Positions 38,301-53,300 are shown, counted from the first letter of the stretch. The stretch is 64,000 nucleotides of DNA from Liolophura sinensis (GCF_032854445.1 NC_088300.1:34451608-34515607), one strand, 5' to 3'. Program-made: numbers and translations. The notes: generated by a model not told the origin, from the letters alone.

Positions 38301-41300
38301 AGTATGGATCTGGGCTCGAGCTGGAGTCGGCCATCTTCTATAACAGGGTCAGAAGCTTACAGGAGAACCAACAGCTCCCCCTACAGGCCAAGGGAGATAA
38401 CTGCATTGGAAATAGCAGCTGAACAGGTGAGATTTATTGATAGGACATTTTCCTGAAAATAAAAAAAAGTGTATTGTCTCAGAATTTATTCATCACTTTT
38501 TGGTTTACACCGAGGCTGAGAAAATTGTTGTTAACTCTGAAAACCTGCCAAATTTGAATCAGTTCTTAATAGCTGTGGATGTGATAACATTGCATTTGCT
38601 AAAAGATATCTTTACAATTTTTTTTTCTCAGTTACGTACATGGCCATCACTGGACAAGGAGATGCAGGAGGAAATGATAAACAATGAAGAATCTACAGTA
38701 TTTTGTCAAGCCATCCATTACTCAAATCGTATGGTGTACCTTAGGGTTCCTCTGGATGCCAGCAAACACTCAAAAACTGCATTGGGATATGATATGGAGA
38801 GTAACAGTAACAGCAACATCACTGCCAGGTTTGTCCTCCATCATCCATGGTTGGATGACCTAAGACTGCGTGCATTTGCCATCCACCATTTTGTGAAACC
38901 TGAGGAAAATATTTACGTTTGAAATTTCATAACTGAAGTGTGAGGTTGAGGTATAACAGGTGAAAACGTCATTCAAATGAAGATATATTTATTTAATTCT
39001 GTGCATCGAAAAAGACGTTCATATACCAGCCAGCAACCAATAAAAACATCTGTGGTCGAAATTTGCTAGGCCAATTCCCAAAATCATGTCTAACATAAAC
39101 AACTAAGAAGGTCTTTAATTTTGTGTACGAAATTAAGATGGAGTCATGCAAAGAGAAGCAGTCAAAATTTTTCACTGATATTGGAAAGACATAAGGATTG
39201 TTCTAGGCAAAAGAGTGAAATCATTATTCAGTACTGATAATATTATGATATGATCATAGGCTAATCTTCACTCATGTAACTAAATTGAAAGTTGTGTTCT
39301 TGTTGTTGCAGCATTGCAGAGAGTGACAGTGTGGATGCAGAGAGCGGATTTGATGAGATGGAAACTTCAGAAGTTGGCGCCTCTGTTATCAAATTTGTCA
39401 CCCGATTTGTGGACAAAGTTTGTAATGAGAGCGGAGTGACGCCAGACCACCTGAAAACACTCCATCAGATGATCCCAGGTATGGGCTGTACATTTAAACT
39501 GCAGTTCCCAGTCCTGTGATACAGTGTATACCCACCACTCACCAATAACATGCAGATAAGCTGATATCTGAGTACCAGTCCAGTAAATCAAATAACTGGT
39601 GCATGTTGACTAGAATTTATAACCATGTACATTAATTTGGTTTAACATCAAATTTGCGTGAAATTTATTTGCATACATTTTTGACGGTTAACTTATTTTG
39701 TTAACACCATATTGGACGCATATTAATTAGTTGAGCTGATTGGATGTATTTGTTTTATATGTTGTAATACACTTTTCAGGTGTGGTGGCAATGCACATTG
39801 AAACTTTAGAAGGTGTATTCAAGGAAAGTAAACGTTTGCCTCCTATACAAAAGGTGAGTTTTAATTAATTTTGTTTTTACATTGCAAAGTGGGGGCCTCT
39901 GTGACTCAGTTGGTTAGCGCGCTAGCACAGCGTAATGACCCAGGAGTCTCTCACCAATGCGGTCGCTGTGAGTTCATGTCCAGCTCATGCTGGCTTCCTC
40001 TCCAGCTGTACATGGGAAGGTCTTTCAGCAACCTGCGGATGGTTGTGGGTTATGGCGTAAAACACCAATCATAAAAAAAAAACATTGCAAAGTGTCCTGT
40101 TTTTTTGGCATATGGTTTTCAGTTTCTTACAAGCAACAAAAGAAAATAGTAAGTGCCAGTGTAGACCTAATTGCTTTCAGTTCTATCACAAAATCACATG
40201 GATTGATTCAGCAGACTTTTCATGCAGTCTTACATGCAGTTTATTGTATGGGGTTAGTAATGATGTAGTAGTCTGGTGGGAACAAACTTATATTGAAAAA
40301 GCAGGTCATTATGATAAGATTTTGTTTGTTGTGATGGTCATAGTTCAATAAATTCATAGAATATTTTTAGCTCATATCAACTTCTGTTTTCCGTACAAAG
40401 TCTCTGATAACTTGAGGTACACAATAGAATTTTAAACTCAAAATGGGTATTTCAAATTTGCAATAAATTGTTGATTTTTAAGTGAAAAGTTTGCAATATT
40501 ACAAGAAGAAACCAATCCACAAAGTTTAAAATTTCTATAACAATTTGTCATCATCTTTATTCAGGGTTTCCACAGGTAATTAAAATCATGGAAGGGGCTC
40601 AGTTGGTTAGTGCGCTAGCCAGGAGCTTCTCACCAATGCGGTCACTGTGAGTTCAAGTCCAGCTTAGGCTGGCTTCCTCTCCGGTTGCATGTAGGAAGGT
40701 CTGCCAGCAACCTGCGGATGGTCGTGGGTTTTCACCTTGCTCCGCCCGGTTTCCTCCCACCACAATGCTGGTCGCCGTCGTATAAGTGAAATATTCTTGA
40801 GTACGGCATAAAACTCCAATCAAATAAATCAATAAATAAATAAAACCCTGGAAAATACTTGAATTTCAGTGAAAGGTTTTCACCTGGAAAGACCTTTTTT
40901 TTTTTTCATCGGTACATGTTTATTAACTTAACATCTTTGCATGTTATGTGATATTTTTCAGCCTAAGATCCTGACCCCCTGCCTTCTGTCTGGAGAGGAG
41001 ATCATCATGGAGGGGTTGAGAGCCTACCTGATTCCTGACGGACGAGAGGAGGGCACAGGGGGTAACATGGGAGGCCCCACCCTCTTGCCTGCAGAGGGCG
41101 CTATCTTCCTCACCAACTACAGGATCATCTTTAAGGGCACGCCATGTGACCCTTTGGGTATGAAAGAACTCTTTACTAGGACATAGATGTCTTTAAGAGA
41201 TAATTAAAATCTTCATTTTGAATGTTTTACTTGTGTTTCAAAAAGATGTTTCAACAAGCCTGACCTTGACAAAAATGCTTGCTGGATTTGATTTAAGGTT

Positions 41301-44300
41301 ACTTCACATTTTTTACTGAAAATACTTCTGATATTTGCTTGCTGAATTTAAAAAAAAAGAAAAAGAACAAGAGTTCGAAACATAAACTTTTCCAAAAAAT
41401 TTTGTTTTTATCACAACTTTCCAGGAACGCATTCACCACTGTTCATCTTCCCATGTGACACACATGTACATGTAAAAGTTGATAACTCTTGCCTCTCCTC
41501 CCCACAGCCTGTGAGCAGATTGTGATCCGAAGCTTCCCTGTGTCCACACTGACTAAGGAGAAGAGGATTGGGGGACAGTACTTGTCCTACCTCAACCAGT
41601 GGCTACAGGAAGGTGTGCAGCTACGCTCCAATATCTTCCAGGTAATTTCCGGAATATTGTCACAACTCTGTTCTGGTGTTGAATATATACCTCAGATGCA
41701 TAGATATTGCTCTGTGTTTTCACAGACTATTATCAGCTGTAATGTGAGTTTTATGTTGTGTGTTTGGAAATAAAAATAGGTTTTTTTCTGTCATACTGAG
41801 GATATTCTTGTGACATCTTGGGCAGACGGACTGCATTCACCTTGATTCAACTGGCCAAGGGCATTGTTTTTCTCTTAGCTTTGAGTAATTGTCTCCTACC
41901 TGTAGACATTGTGGTATACATGCCATTGAGAATTCTATTATGGTTTTAAACCCCAATTTTTAGCAGAGCTGCTATTTAAAGTTTTGCGATAGCCACACTG
42001 TACTGTTTGATTAAACCTTGATTATTTGCTTGCACTTCAGATTCTGTTCAGTCAAAAGCAAAACCTATAATTGCATCATTCAGAAGTCAAGTAGTATCAC
42101 TGTGTTCATTTGGTGTTCCATTGTTTCAGTTGATAAAGGTGTTCTTTGATGAGGAGGTAGCCTCAGACAATGTGGAGATGTTCAGGAAGCTGGTGAATCG
42201 AGTACGGAACCCCCCCTCTGTGCTGACCACATTTGCCTTCTCGGGCCAGATGGTCACACAGCCAACACCACACCACAAACAGAAAGAGAAGAATGCCAGT
42301 CTCAAGTAAGACTTCAGCCACTGAGATTGTAGTACCTCATTCGTCAGGTTATGACCTTAAATCTTGAGTAAGACTTCAGCCACTCTGATGGTAGTACCTC
42401 ATTCGTCAGGTTATGACCTTAAATCTTGAGTAGGACTTCAGCCACTCTGATTGTAGTACCTCATTCTTCAGGTTATGACCTTAAATCTTGAGTAAGACTT
42501 CAGCCACTCTGATTGTAGTACCTCATTCATCAGGTTATGACCTTAAATTTTGAGTAGGACTTCAGCCACTCAGAATGTAGTACCTCATATCATCAGGTTA
42601 TGACCTTAAATCTTGAGTAGGACTTCAGCCACTCAGAATGTAGTACCTCATATCATCAGGTTATGACCTTAAATCTTGAGTAAGACTTCAGCCACTCAGA
42701 ATGTAGTACCTCATATCATCAGGTTATGACCTTAAATCTTGAGTAGGACTTCAGCCACTCAGAATGTAGTACCTCATATCATCAGGTTATGACTGTAAAT
42801 CTTGAGTAAGACTTCAGCCACTCAGAATGTAGTACCTCATATCATCAGGTTATGACTGTAAATCTTGAGTAAGACTTCAGCCACTCAGATTGTAGTATCT
42901 CATTCATCAGGTTATGACCTTAAATCTTGAGTAGGACTTCAGCCACTCAGAATGTAGTACCTCATATCATCAGGTTATGACTGTAAATCTTGAGTAAGAC
43001 TTCAGCCACTCAGATTGTAGTATCTCATTCATCAGGTTATGACCTTAAATTTTGAGTAAGACTTCAGCCACTCAGCTTGTAGTACCTAATTCGTCAGGTT
43101 ATGACCTTAAATCTTGAGTAGGACTTCAGCCACTCTGATTGTAGTACCTCATTCTTCAGGTTATGACCTTAAATCTTGAGTAAGACTTCAGCCACTCAGA
43201 ATGTAGTACCTCATATCATCAGGTTATGACTGTAAATCTTGAGTAAGACTTCAGCCACTCAGATTGTAGTATCTCATTCATCAGGTTATGACCTTAAATC
43301 TTGGGTGAGACCTCCGCCATTGTAGCCCCTCCGATTTAGAGGTTGTCTCCTGCAAATGTGTTGGAAAAAGTTCAAGTCCACAAACATGTAGACACGCTGC
43401 ATGACTAGCTTTGCAAAGAAGAATTAGTTTTCTCCGACTGACACAATTCAACACTTTTTTCTTCCAGACAATTTGCAAAGAAAACCATCATCAAAACAGC
43501 CAGAAAGGCTGGGATAAAGTCCAAGCAGTCAGCGAGGAAAGACAAATATGTACTACCCACACCCCCATGATGAGGAAAACGCTGTCCCCACGGAATTCTG
43601 ACAGCGAATCAGATCGTCCCAAGAGTGAATTGTTTGATGATGATCTCTCAAGTAAGTAGGTAGTGTCAAAGATATGCTCTTATGAGGATATACAGATTGT
43701 GACAAGGACACACGCAGTGTGGGTTCAAAACCTGGCATGTTACACCCAGGAAATTTTTACATTCTGTGCTGTATCTGTCTTCATGGGGCCATGGGGATGC
43801 TGGTATTACTGTTTGTGCAGTCTAATACTTATTATAGACCACCCGTATTTTATTATTGTGTGCACACATGGGAAAATTTAGTCAGTAATTTGCCAAAGTT
43901 CGGTGATTTGCGAGGGGTATTTCGTTTTCCTTAAGGCATAAAATTGACATCTATGATCCACCATATAGAAGCAATTTCTTGAAGAAGCAATTTCTTGAGT
44001 GTGACTTTTAAAAATCAAGTAAATAAATCAAAAATAGTTTGAAATAGGATTTTGATCCTGTATAATATCATCATCAACACTTAGCCAGATTGCACCATCT
44101 GTTATTCACTCTCCCATGACAGGCATATCTTGATGACCCAAAACTTGTTAATTGCAGTCATCGATGAGGCCGAGTTCAGCTACACTCTAACTGCTGACCC
44201 TAAGAACCTGGAAAGACTGATGGAGAGGCTAGGTACAAGGACTATGGAGGCTCGACTTGGGCTGCATCCCCACCAACAGCTCGCGCTCACGCAGTGACCA

Positions 44301-47300
44301 GTTCAGGATCACTGTGGTTAATGCCAACTTTGCTGTGTCCAGAAGTATAAACCCAGCCAACACTATCACCGTGTGACAGCCATCAATGACGGATTAGGAG
44401 GCCTTTTTCTATTTGACAAACTTTTTGTAACAATAAGTTTTGGTTAATTAGAGAATGCTCATGCCTTCAAAATGGTTTTTATCATGTCACAAGCAATTGT
44501 CCTTGGCATTGGCTTCCAGCGCCAGCTTTGCTGTATCTAGGTCAATATTTTTAGAGTGTGAGAACTATTAATCTGAGATTATGATTTTCTTTTTTTTATA
44601 TGGATTGATGTATTCTTTCATAGTACTACTCTACTTGAAATGCTAAGGCTTGTTGACCGTTTAAGCTTCATATTGTCTGATGTTTTTTTGATTAAAAGTA
44701 ATATAATGATTTATTATTCAGGGGGAACATTTCTTCCTTCCAAATAATGCTCAGATTGTCACTGGAGACTGTAGATGATGAAAGCTGTAAAAATGTCTAA
44801 ATAAAATGGCCTTCAACCCTAATAAATTAAGTAAATGAATGTTTCTAACTTTCTACTTTTTCTCTAAACCACTTTCATTGTCTTTAGCTACCCAGCTCTG
44901 CTAGTTGTACCTCAGTCCCGTCACAGATGACAGTATTAGGAAATTCTCACGCTGTAACAGGCAGTGCAGGTTGGTCTCTTTGTTTACAAGTTCTAGTGGA
45001 AAAGAAAGTAGTGCCTTAATACTGAAGAAGAACTTTTTTTCAAGAAGGTGTTAAGATGCCACAATGTGACTCTCTTTAATTTAGCTTGACAAGTTTTCAC
45101 TACTACTCAGCATTTACCTTGCACCCCAGTGGTGTCGCAAAGATCTTGAGAAGGTGATGTCAGTTAGTCTGTGCCTTTTTTTTCCAACAATTACATAGGC
45201 TTGCATGAACTAAAATAAAATTACTCTTCTTTAGTACATGGTACTGCTGAAAGATATTAAAAAATTAAGTATCCAGATGCATGTAAAAGGATAAAATTAA
45301 AGAATTTTACTGTTATTTGCAAAAATAAACTTCCTTACAGTGTACACCTGCATTTTTGTATGTGCAGGTTAGAGTATTAATCTGTCCTTTCTTCAGAACT
45401 TCACTTGAATCCCGAGGTAAATTCATTAATGTGTTTCAGATTCCCAGTGATAACGTGGCGCCATCCCAGAACGAAAGCGTTGTTGTTACGAGCGAGTGGT
45501 TTCCACAGCCGAGGCCTGATGGGAATGATCAAACACCAGACAGCCACAAGTCTGTTTATTTCTTCATTCTTTTTTGTGTTAAGTTGTATAAATTTTACTT
45601 AACTGATTTTGTGAGTACTGAAATGGTTCAGTTAGAGCAGTTTCGTTGGAAGGGGAACAGGGAGGAGAAATTTGGGATGGGGATTGGGTTTGCTGGTGTA
45701 CATTAACAGTTTATTAACAAAAATTCTTCACTGCGTAAACGGATTTGAAAAGCAGTTTTTTACTACCCTATTTCCTTAATCTTTTCGCATATGATACAGT
45801 AACTTCAATGCAATTTATGCACATTTTTAACTTGATTTGGGAAAGAAAACAACATTGGTTGGATGGGCCAGGGCTTCACCTGTTGAAATCGTTGGATTGT
45901 TATTAATCATTATTCCACCGATTTGTGAGGAACATACAACCTAGACCGTTTGACCGATTGACTTGAAATTTGCAGTGAAATTCCCCAATACCTCAAGTTG
46001 TGCTCTGTGGAGCCCGATTTTTTTATGTGGCGTGGTTGGCGGCCATATTGGTATTTATATGAAATCGTTGAAACATCTGCTTCTCGAAAACTACTGAACG
46101 GATAGTTTTGAAATTTGATATGCAGGTACACGATTGGTAGTTACAGTAAGTTCATTGACTTCCGGTAAAAACTTTGGAAGCTCACCATTGGTTGAAATTG
46201 TGACGTCACAACTAGTTTTGAAATTTTTTAAAAGTATTTTTGATGTATTTCCAGCCACTAATTCCGAATCAGCTTTTATTTTTTGTGTATTTTTGTAACT
46301 TTTTGAGGTATAGTCTAAAAACTAAAATTTAGTGACGTAATTTCAGTGACCTGTGACTTGAGAACTATGGAGCTAGAAAATGTAAAACTTGCACCAAATT
46401 GTAGCCCAAGACATGCTATTTCTGCAGCCTGCCAACGGATGCGTGCTGTGGTTAATAGTTAGCTCGCTAGAAGTGTTTAAATGACACTACTGTTTTGTTT
46501 ATGAAATTACATGTGTAATGCTATGGCCTTAACATTAAGTGAGACCGCATCCGGACAGATATATATAATATTTTGACGTGCTCGTTTCAGCTGCACTGTC
46601 AATGACTTCCCAAAGCCGTTGTGCGTTTAGATGTAGTTAAGCTGTCTCCCATTTGACAGTGTACCATGATATCTACAACAACAAACGTGGTGGACCCTGG
46701 CCGAAACTGCTTTGTAGTTATAGTTGAAAATTGATCCTATAAATTGTCAGTGCATTTGTTAGCTTTCTGTAGTGGAAGTATCCTTGAAAATCATTGATTT
46801 AACTCTTTTGAATAGCACCTACAAGTGGAGAACAAACATCGGGTTCAAGCATTGAACAGGAAAAGTACTTCCGTAGTTTGGTAAACGTCACACCGTACAG
46901 TCAGCGGACATATTCCTCATCATACAGCGATTCCTTGACCAGTCTTGACTCGCTGATGATGGCAGGAGCGTCTGACCCACTCAACATACCCGAGACGCCA
47001 GACACCATCCGCAGGAGCGCCTTCTCACGAGCCATCAGCAAAGGCAAATCTCGCAGTACGTATTACCTCCCTTATATGAACTCTCCTTCTCATTATCCTG
47101 AAATGATGTAGTTGTTGTCTCTTTCTGAACATATCAGTATGTCCTGAATATTGTCACCAAAGCTGTATCATGATAAGCTTGCCTGGGGTTGATGTATAAG
47201 TATTTTTAAGGCTGTCATCTCATAGATTTTCATTATTCAGTAAAAGGTCTTCAGGAATGTCATCACAGAATGTGCCTTGTTAGAATGTGGTTACCCACTG

Positions 47301-50300
47301 AAAAGTTAAATGTGGGGAAAGTGTTTTTAATATTTTCCAAGATCTCTAGCTTCCTGCTCAGCCATATTTAGAGATACATATAGTAAAATTATTTTTACTC
47401 TTGCTTGGAAAACCAAATACAATTCACTTCTTTTAATTATGCAACTTTGCATTATATATAGAGGAATTAATTAAAGTGTTGAGGTGTATTTTCCGTGTGC
47501 TACTTATGCTACCAAAAACTATTGGATGTTCTAATTTCAGAGTTACAGTTTATTTTAACTAGTTTATTATTCACACTGTCAGTTGTTTGAACAATACATA
47601 TGTCAGTATCTACTGTCTTAAGGATCGTCACTATAAATCAGGCGGCAAGCATTAGTTTATGTAAATTTATAACATGAAAGAAAATTGTCAAAATGCATTT
47701 AAGGACATAGGGAATGGGCAGGAGTTGTTACATTCTGGTGATTTTAGACATTTTCATCTGTACATGTATCCATGATGTGTTCCACAGGCACATTTTGTGT
47801 TTACATTGGTGGAGATCTATATATCCAAGATATTGTATCATCTGTGTTGTATTCTCTATATCTGCATGGACTTTAAGCGTGTTGAGACTCAATCCCCACA
47901 TGGTATGGTATCCTCTTGGAATTGTAAATTTTAGCACCAAAAGTAATATTTTAATACATTTATTTACCCCTAAAAAAAAAAGCGAAATTTAGTCATGAAA
48001 TAATTTATGTCCTTCAGTGGGATTCAGCCTTGACAGTCTATGAATGAACCATGTATATATATCTTGGGCCATCCTTAAAAAGTTTTTGTGGGGCATAATG
48101 TGACCCTGTCACAAACTATAGGGTGCTTTAGTTGGAAATTCTTATTCGTTATTTCTGATTAATGAAAAAAAAAATTGTATTCAGAAAGAAAAAGCAGAGT
48201 TTCGTGAAAATGCCAATAAAAGGTAAGGGCCTTTTTTTGCAGGGTCATTCAGATTATGCCCAGCAGACATAGTTTAAATGATGGGCCCATGTACTGTGTA
48301 TCCAGTATGACTCCACTCTCTCAACTCTCCCTCTCTCTTCTCTACAGTTGCCAGTTTAAGATCTCCAGGTGACTTTGTTTAGTCATATTGTCTTCAATAT
48401 ATTGTGAGCTTTAAGTGTGTGCAAATGTACAGACACTCTAGAAAGTTGTCACATAGCCACAAATGTATCATATAACATTTTAAAGTACATCACCTTCAAA
48501 ATTTTTTGCTGTTATCCTTATTGAATGCCCTAGGATCAATCATTTCTTTCCGTCTTTGTGCAGAGTGCGGTGCAATACTGTTGCATCATGATAAAATTGA
48601 TCTTAGAAGTCGTTATAGTACTCCATTGTGTCACGTTTAGAGTAACACTTAATTGTCAAAGACAAGTAATATGTGGCATGACGTTAAAGGTTTTCAGGCT
48701 AAACATGTACATGTAAAAAAACTAGTAAATGTATAACGTTGTTGCCATTTGTGTAGGTGTAGTAAATATCGCTGGTTGGCACATGTTCAGAGCATTATTA
48801 TAAGTGTCAAGTATGTATCATCATGTATTAGTGAGCTTAATGTACTAGTGAGCCAAAGGCACTAATGAGCCAATGTAGTCATTTAGAGGCAGCTTTTTTG
48901 TTGTTTTTGCTTTTTAAAAACCATCCATGAATAGTCAGTAAATCATTTTTTTTCCCATGAAATCACTGAAAAGAAACAAGACAAAAAAAAGCAATTAAAG
49001 AACTTGCCAAAAATTTAAATCTTTACCTTACATCGTATGGTTGACATGTAAAAAGAGCCACACCACCACACCCAGTGACTGTTACAGTGGGTATTACTAG
49101 TAGGTTAGTAATACACACATAAGTTGTCACAAGTGTACAAGTTGTTTTCTGTGAAATCACATTGTGATCAGATTGCTAGCAGAATTTAGTGGTATCCAGT
49201 GGCTGTGTTCAGTTTTACGCACACAGTGCCAACTCAGTGCCAACACAGTGCATAATACTGAAAACAGAACATCTACTTATATTTTCCATTTAAAACATGA
49301 AAAATTTTGACAGACTTTTAACAGGTTTTTATCTACCAAAACTTGTAATTATCAATGCTTAAAACATTCCAAAAAAACGTGGACTAAAATTTGTGAGTAG
49401 TGCAGTCATATGTTTTTTGTTTTTTTTTTTGCTTTTCTTTATTGCCTCAATTCATCTTGCTAAGCACAGTTTTTTCTACCTTAGGACCTGTGGTTTGTTC
49501 AAGCTTTAATTGTATGCCTTTTAATGCAGGAACAATGACACCCCTTTCCTCCATCCCTCACACCCTCAATTCTCATGCCCACCACCACTTTGCTTACTCA
49601 TCCCTTTACCCTCCATCCTTCATTATGTATTATTTTTGAGATCTTGGTCAGTGGTAAGAAATGCTTATTATTATTGCATTAGTGAATTATGTCATAAGAA
49701 TTTGTCTTTTAACTGCAAATTTCTACATTGATTATGTACTCTGTACAATGAGTCACATAATCAGTTACAGTTTGAAAACTTTTATTGAAATATTTGTGAA
49801 GTTGAGCCAGCATTGCACATTGACCAAGATCCACAGCAATTATCTCCCTTGAGTTTTATTTCCAATGCGCAATCCTCCCTTTATATTGGCTTTCCAGCAG
49901 ACAGCAGTGAGCTGGAGTTTGAAGTGGCAGCCACGCCCAACACTGCCCGTCGTAACATGTTCCGCCGCGCTATGGACAGCCTGCGATCCAGTGGCGGCAA
50001 AGGCGGCTCATGTATGTGATCAGGCAACCCCGCACCTGCTTAATACATCTAATATGGGTCAACTTCTCAAAGACACCGTTAGGTTCACATCGCAGTCTGT
50101 ATTAAGTTTCGATCTTAATGATCAGGTTTCAAGGATTTCGTGATAAAATCTCGATCTAGGTCAGCCTGGAGTCTAAAATTTTTGCTGATTTATTTAGTTA
50201 TCGACTTTTTACACATAGTTTGTCTTTTTTTTGTGATCTGCGAGAAGTATGGCCCTGTTTCCAGTTTGACAAGACTTTGTGTATCATTTTTTAAAACATT

Positions 50301-53300
50301 ATGTTGCCTTTTTAGACTTTTCAGACATCGAGATATTAAAGAAAAACAAAGTCTTGTGAAACTGGGACCTGCTCTTTACAACTGGTGGCAGTTACTTGTA
50401 GCTGTGAGGATGCAGAGTTATCTCCCCTTAGTGTGACCTACCCCCATGTAAATAAGTAAAACTTGCTCTTCAAGTACTGTGTCTACTTTTCCTCGTATTT
50501 TATTTTTAGTTTCGGTCACATCAATATAAATTTCTGTTTTATTGGTAGAATGAATCTCTTTTCAGTGTCAGAGGAAGATATAAAAATAAAATTGAAAGAT
50601 CATCTAATTTGTGGAAAATGTGTGACTGGTTTTGTCAAAATTTTTTCCTGTTGGAAGGCATATTTACAAGATCTGAAAGTCTTGAAAAGCAGAAAAATCA
50701 TGATTGGACAATATGAAAAGTCAGCTTTTTAATATTATTTTATGTTATATGGGGAATTTTTGGGTGATGGCTCACCCATAAAACACAAAATTTAGTTGAT
50801 GTTGCCTCTCTATTATTTTTACTCTCCACAGGATACAAAATCACCAGATGCCTTAAGCACTTTGTTAATGCAACATACATGTATAACTCTGCAGCTTCTG
50901 AAATAGATTAGCATTGAAAGGGTTGATAACATTATCAAAACTGCATCACACATGGGCACACCTTTGAACCAAAACGATATATATGATAGAAAGAACTTGT
51001 TTAGATTGGGAAACACAGTTTGGAATGTTTAATGTGTACACATTTTGCATTACCTCACAAAGTAAATAGGTGTAGGTGTGTGTAGGTAAATAATTGTATG
51101 GTACATACAGGTAAATGATATGTGGGATAATATTTTTTTGTATCTTAATAATGGTTCCAGTCCACAAAGCCATTGGAGTATCCATATTATCTCTGTATTA
51201 ACCAGAGATAATTATCACAGAATTGAACACAGCACATGTAGATACATGATTGTTATAAGAAAAATGTTTTCCAGGCAGATGTTTCTTTTTCTGAATTTGT
51301 GAGATTAAATTAATAGGATGATGTATCTGTACATGTAAGCCTATAAAAATGATGTCTGTCATAATCTCCGTGGAAATGAAGATGATTTTAGACTATTAAG
51401 ATTAGGTTAGCTTTAGGAAGTAAAAGGACCTGCATGGTATGGTAGCAGAAAACCAAATTTGAACATGTGATCCGTATGTGTACACGGCTATACACTGTTT
51501 GAGTGCACTACATAGATCCATGTACATATGTATGCTGGATGGAGAGGTAGTTCCTGTAGTGACACCTAAGAGATTAGGTTTTAACCTCACTTTGACCCCA
51601 TTTTTCCAGTAACAATGACACTTGTATCGGAGCGGACTAGAAGGACTCGTCATTCTCACTGGTGGCCATATCAAAGTAATTCCTGCTCGTGGTGGAATGC
51701 TCTGTTAGTCATCTGACTGCGTTGTTGTGATAAATGTCGGAACAAAGCACAGGGTTTCTTGTACTATGATGCTGGGGGTTGAAATTCATATTTATAAGTG
51801 ACATTTAGAAGTTGGGTATGAATAAAGTCAGAGGCATTAAATGGATCTCAAGTTCTTAATTATTTGAGGTGCTTCAGATAAGCGTTCAACTTGAAATTTT
51901 CTGTTTAGGAGAATTTAATGCCTGAAGATACCCAGTGCTTGTGTTCCATATAGTTCTTCAATTTTTTCACACAAAAAGCACTTACAGCACCTGCCTTGTA
52001 GGACGAGACCTGGACAGGTTTTCTGCTGGATAACTGGTGCCACTTTGTCAGTTTATTGCAACATTTTGATGCAGTCAGTACTAGTGCTATTAAGAACAGC
52101 AGTAGTGACCACATTAAAATGTTGTATAAACCAGTGTGAGACGAAGATGTTGCCTTCCATTGGAAAACCTTGTCCAGTTATCATGCTACATGTGGTTGTC
52201 AGCTTTATAATACCACTCACAAAATTTGAACTCCTTCAAATATAACTATGATACCGCTTTGTTAATTGCTTCAATTCTCTTTTTTGATCCCGCAGTGTAG
52301 ATTTATAGTAAATCACTTGCAATTTTGTGAAAATTTTCCCCACCTCATTGCCATGCTGTATGCTGCAGTACAGAAGGACGAGTAGGTGGTGAAATACCCT
52401 GGGAAGTTATGTATTGGTATTTCACATCAACTTAGTACAATGAGGTGGCCAGTCAGTGAAAATTTTTTATGAAATTGTAGGTGATTTGTGGAGGTTTTGT
52501 GTTTCATTTTGTGTGAAAATGCTGAAAAACTTGTGTAAAAGTGAATGCGATCCCCCCTGATTTGGAATGATCTACTTCTGCCTGACTTGATAATTTATCC
52601 GGAATGAAAACTGAGTCTTCAGTTTATTTCAGTTTATTTAACCGTCTTATTGGACGCCCTGATCAATCCTCTGTTCACCCAACCTAATTTTGTCAGTCTT
52701 CAGTAATATTGTTGCCCTTTGTGGACACCCTGTTCATAATTTTATGTTGACTGTGTATGTATATATTAAGTTAATCCTTTTTTTTTTTTTGAGTGTGTGT
52801 TGGTGTGTTTGTTATGAGTTTAAGATGGTTTGTGTATATTTTAGCATTCAAAATCAAGTTAATGTCAAGACTATTCAAGAAATGCATTACTAGGCACATT
52901 TTCTGCATTTTCTGTACTAAAGTAACATATTCAGCTCACAACAAACTCTGATTGCTTTCCGAAAACACTGGTTCAAGCATTTTATGAAATTTGATTTTAA
53001 TCTCTGATGATAGGAGTTGATATCTCAACCTGTACAGCAGGTTGCTTTTGGGATTTATTTAGGGTTGGGACTAACGGAACGTATATTATGTTAGTCTCAG
53101 GTTGGGGTATCATATACAATATAAAACATCAGGAATTTTCACTGCTAAAACAGGCACCTAGCTAGCGTTATTTGGCGTGATGCAGCGCCATGCCCGGATT
53201 TCCAGCACTGCGCTACCCCCAAACAATTCTCCTCAGTGCCATGCCCCTTTTTGAGTAAAATAATGTGTAGAAGAATTAGGGATTAAAGAATGATCCAATG

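Noticed and set aside
39292-39311. Coding start upstream of exon 17 within its ORF
   Set aside because: The tgttgttgcag acceptor and phase place the exon start at 39312; the upstream codons are intron.
42306-43310. Regular 62-bp repeats as a CRISPR-like or regulatory array
   Set aside because: The whole unit repeats, with no unique spacers. It is treated as a minisatellite; only its donor-site content is notable.
50832-50850. Acceptor ctctccacag as an extra exon after exon 28
   Set aside because: The incoming phase produces TGA at the junction.
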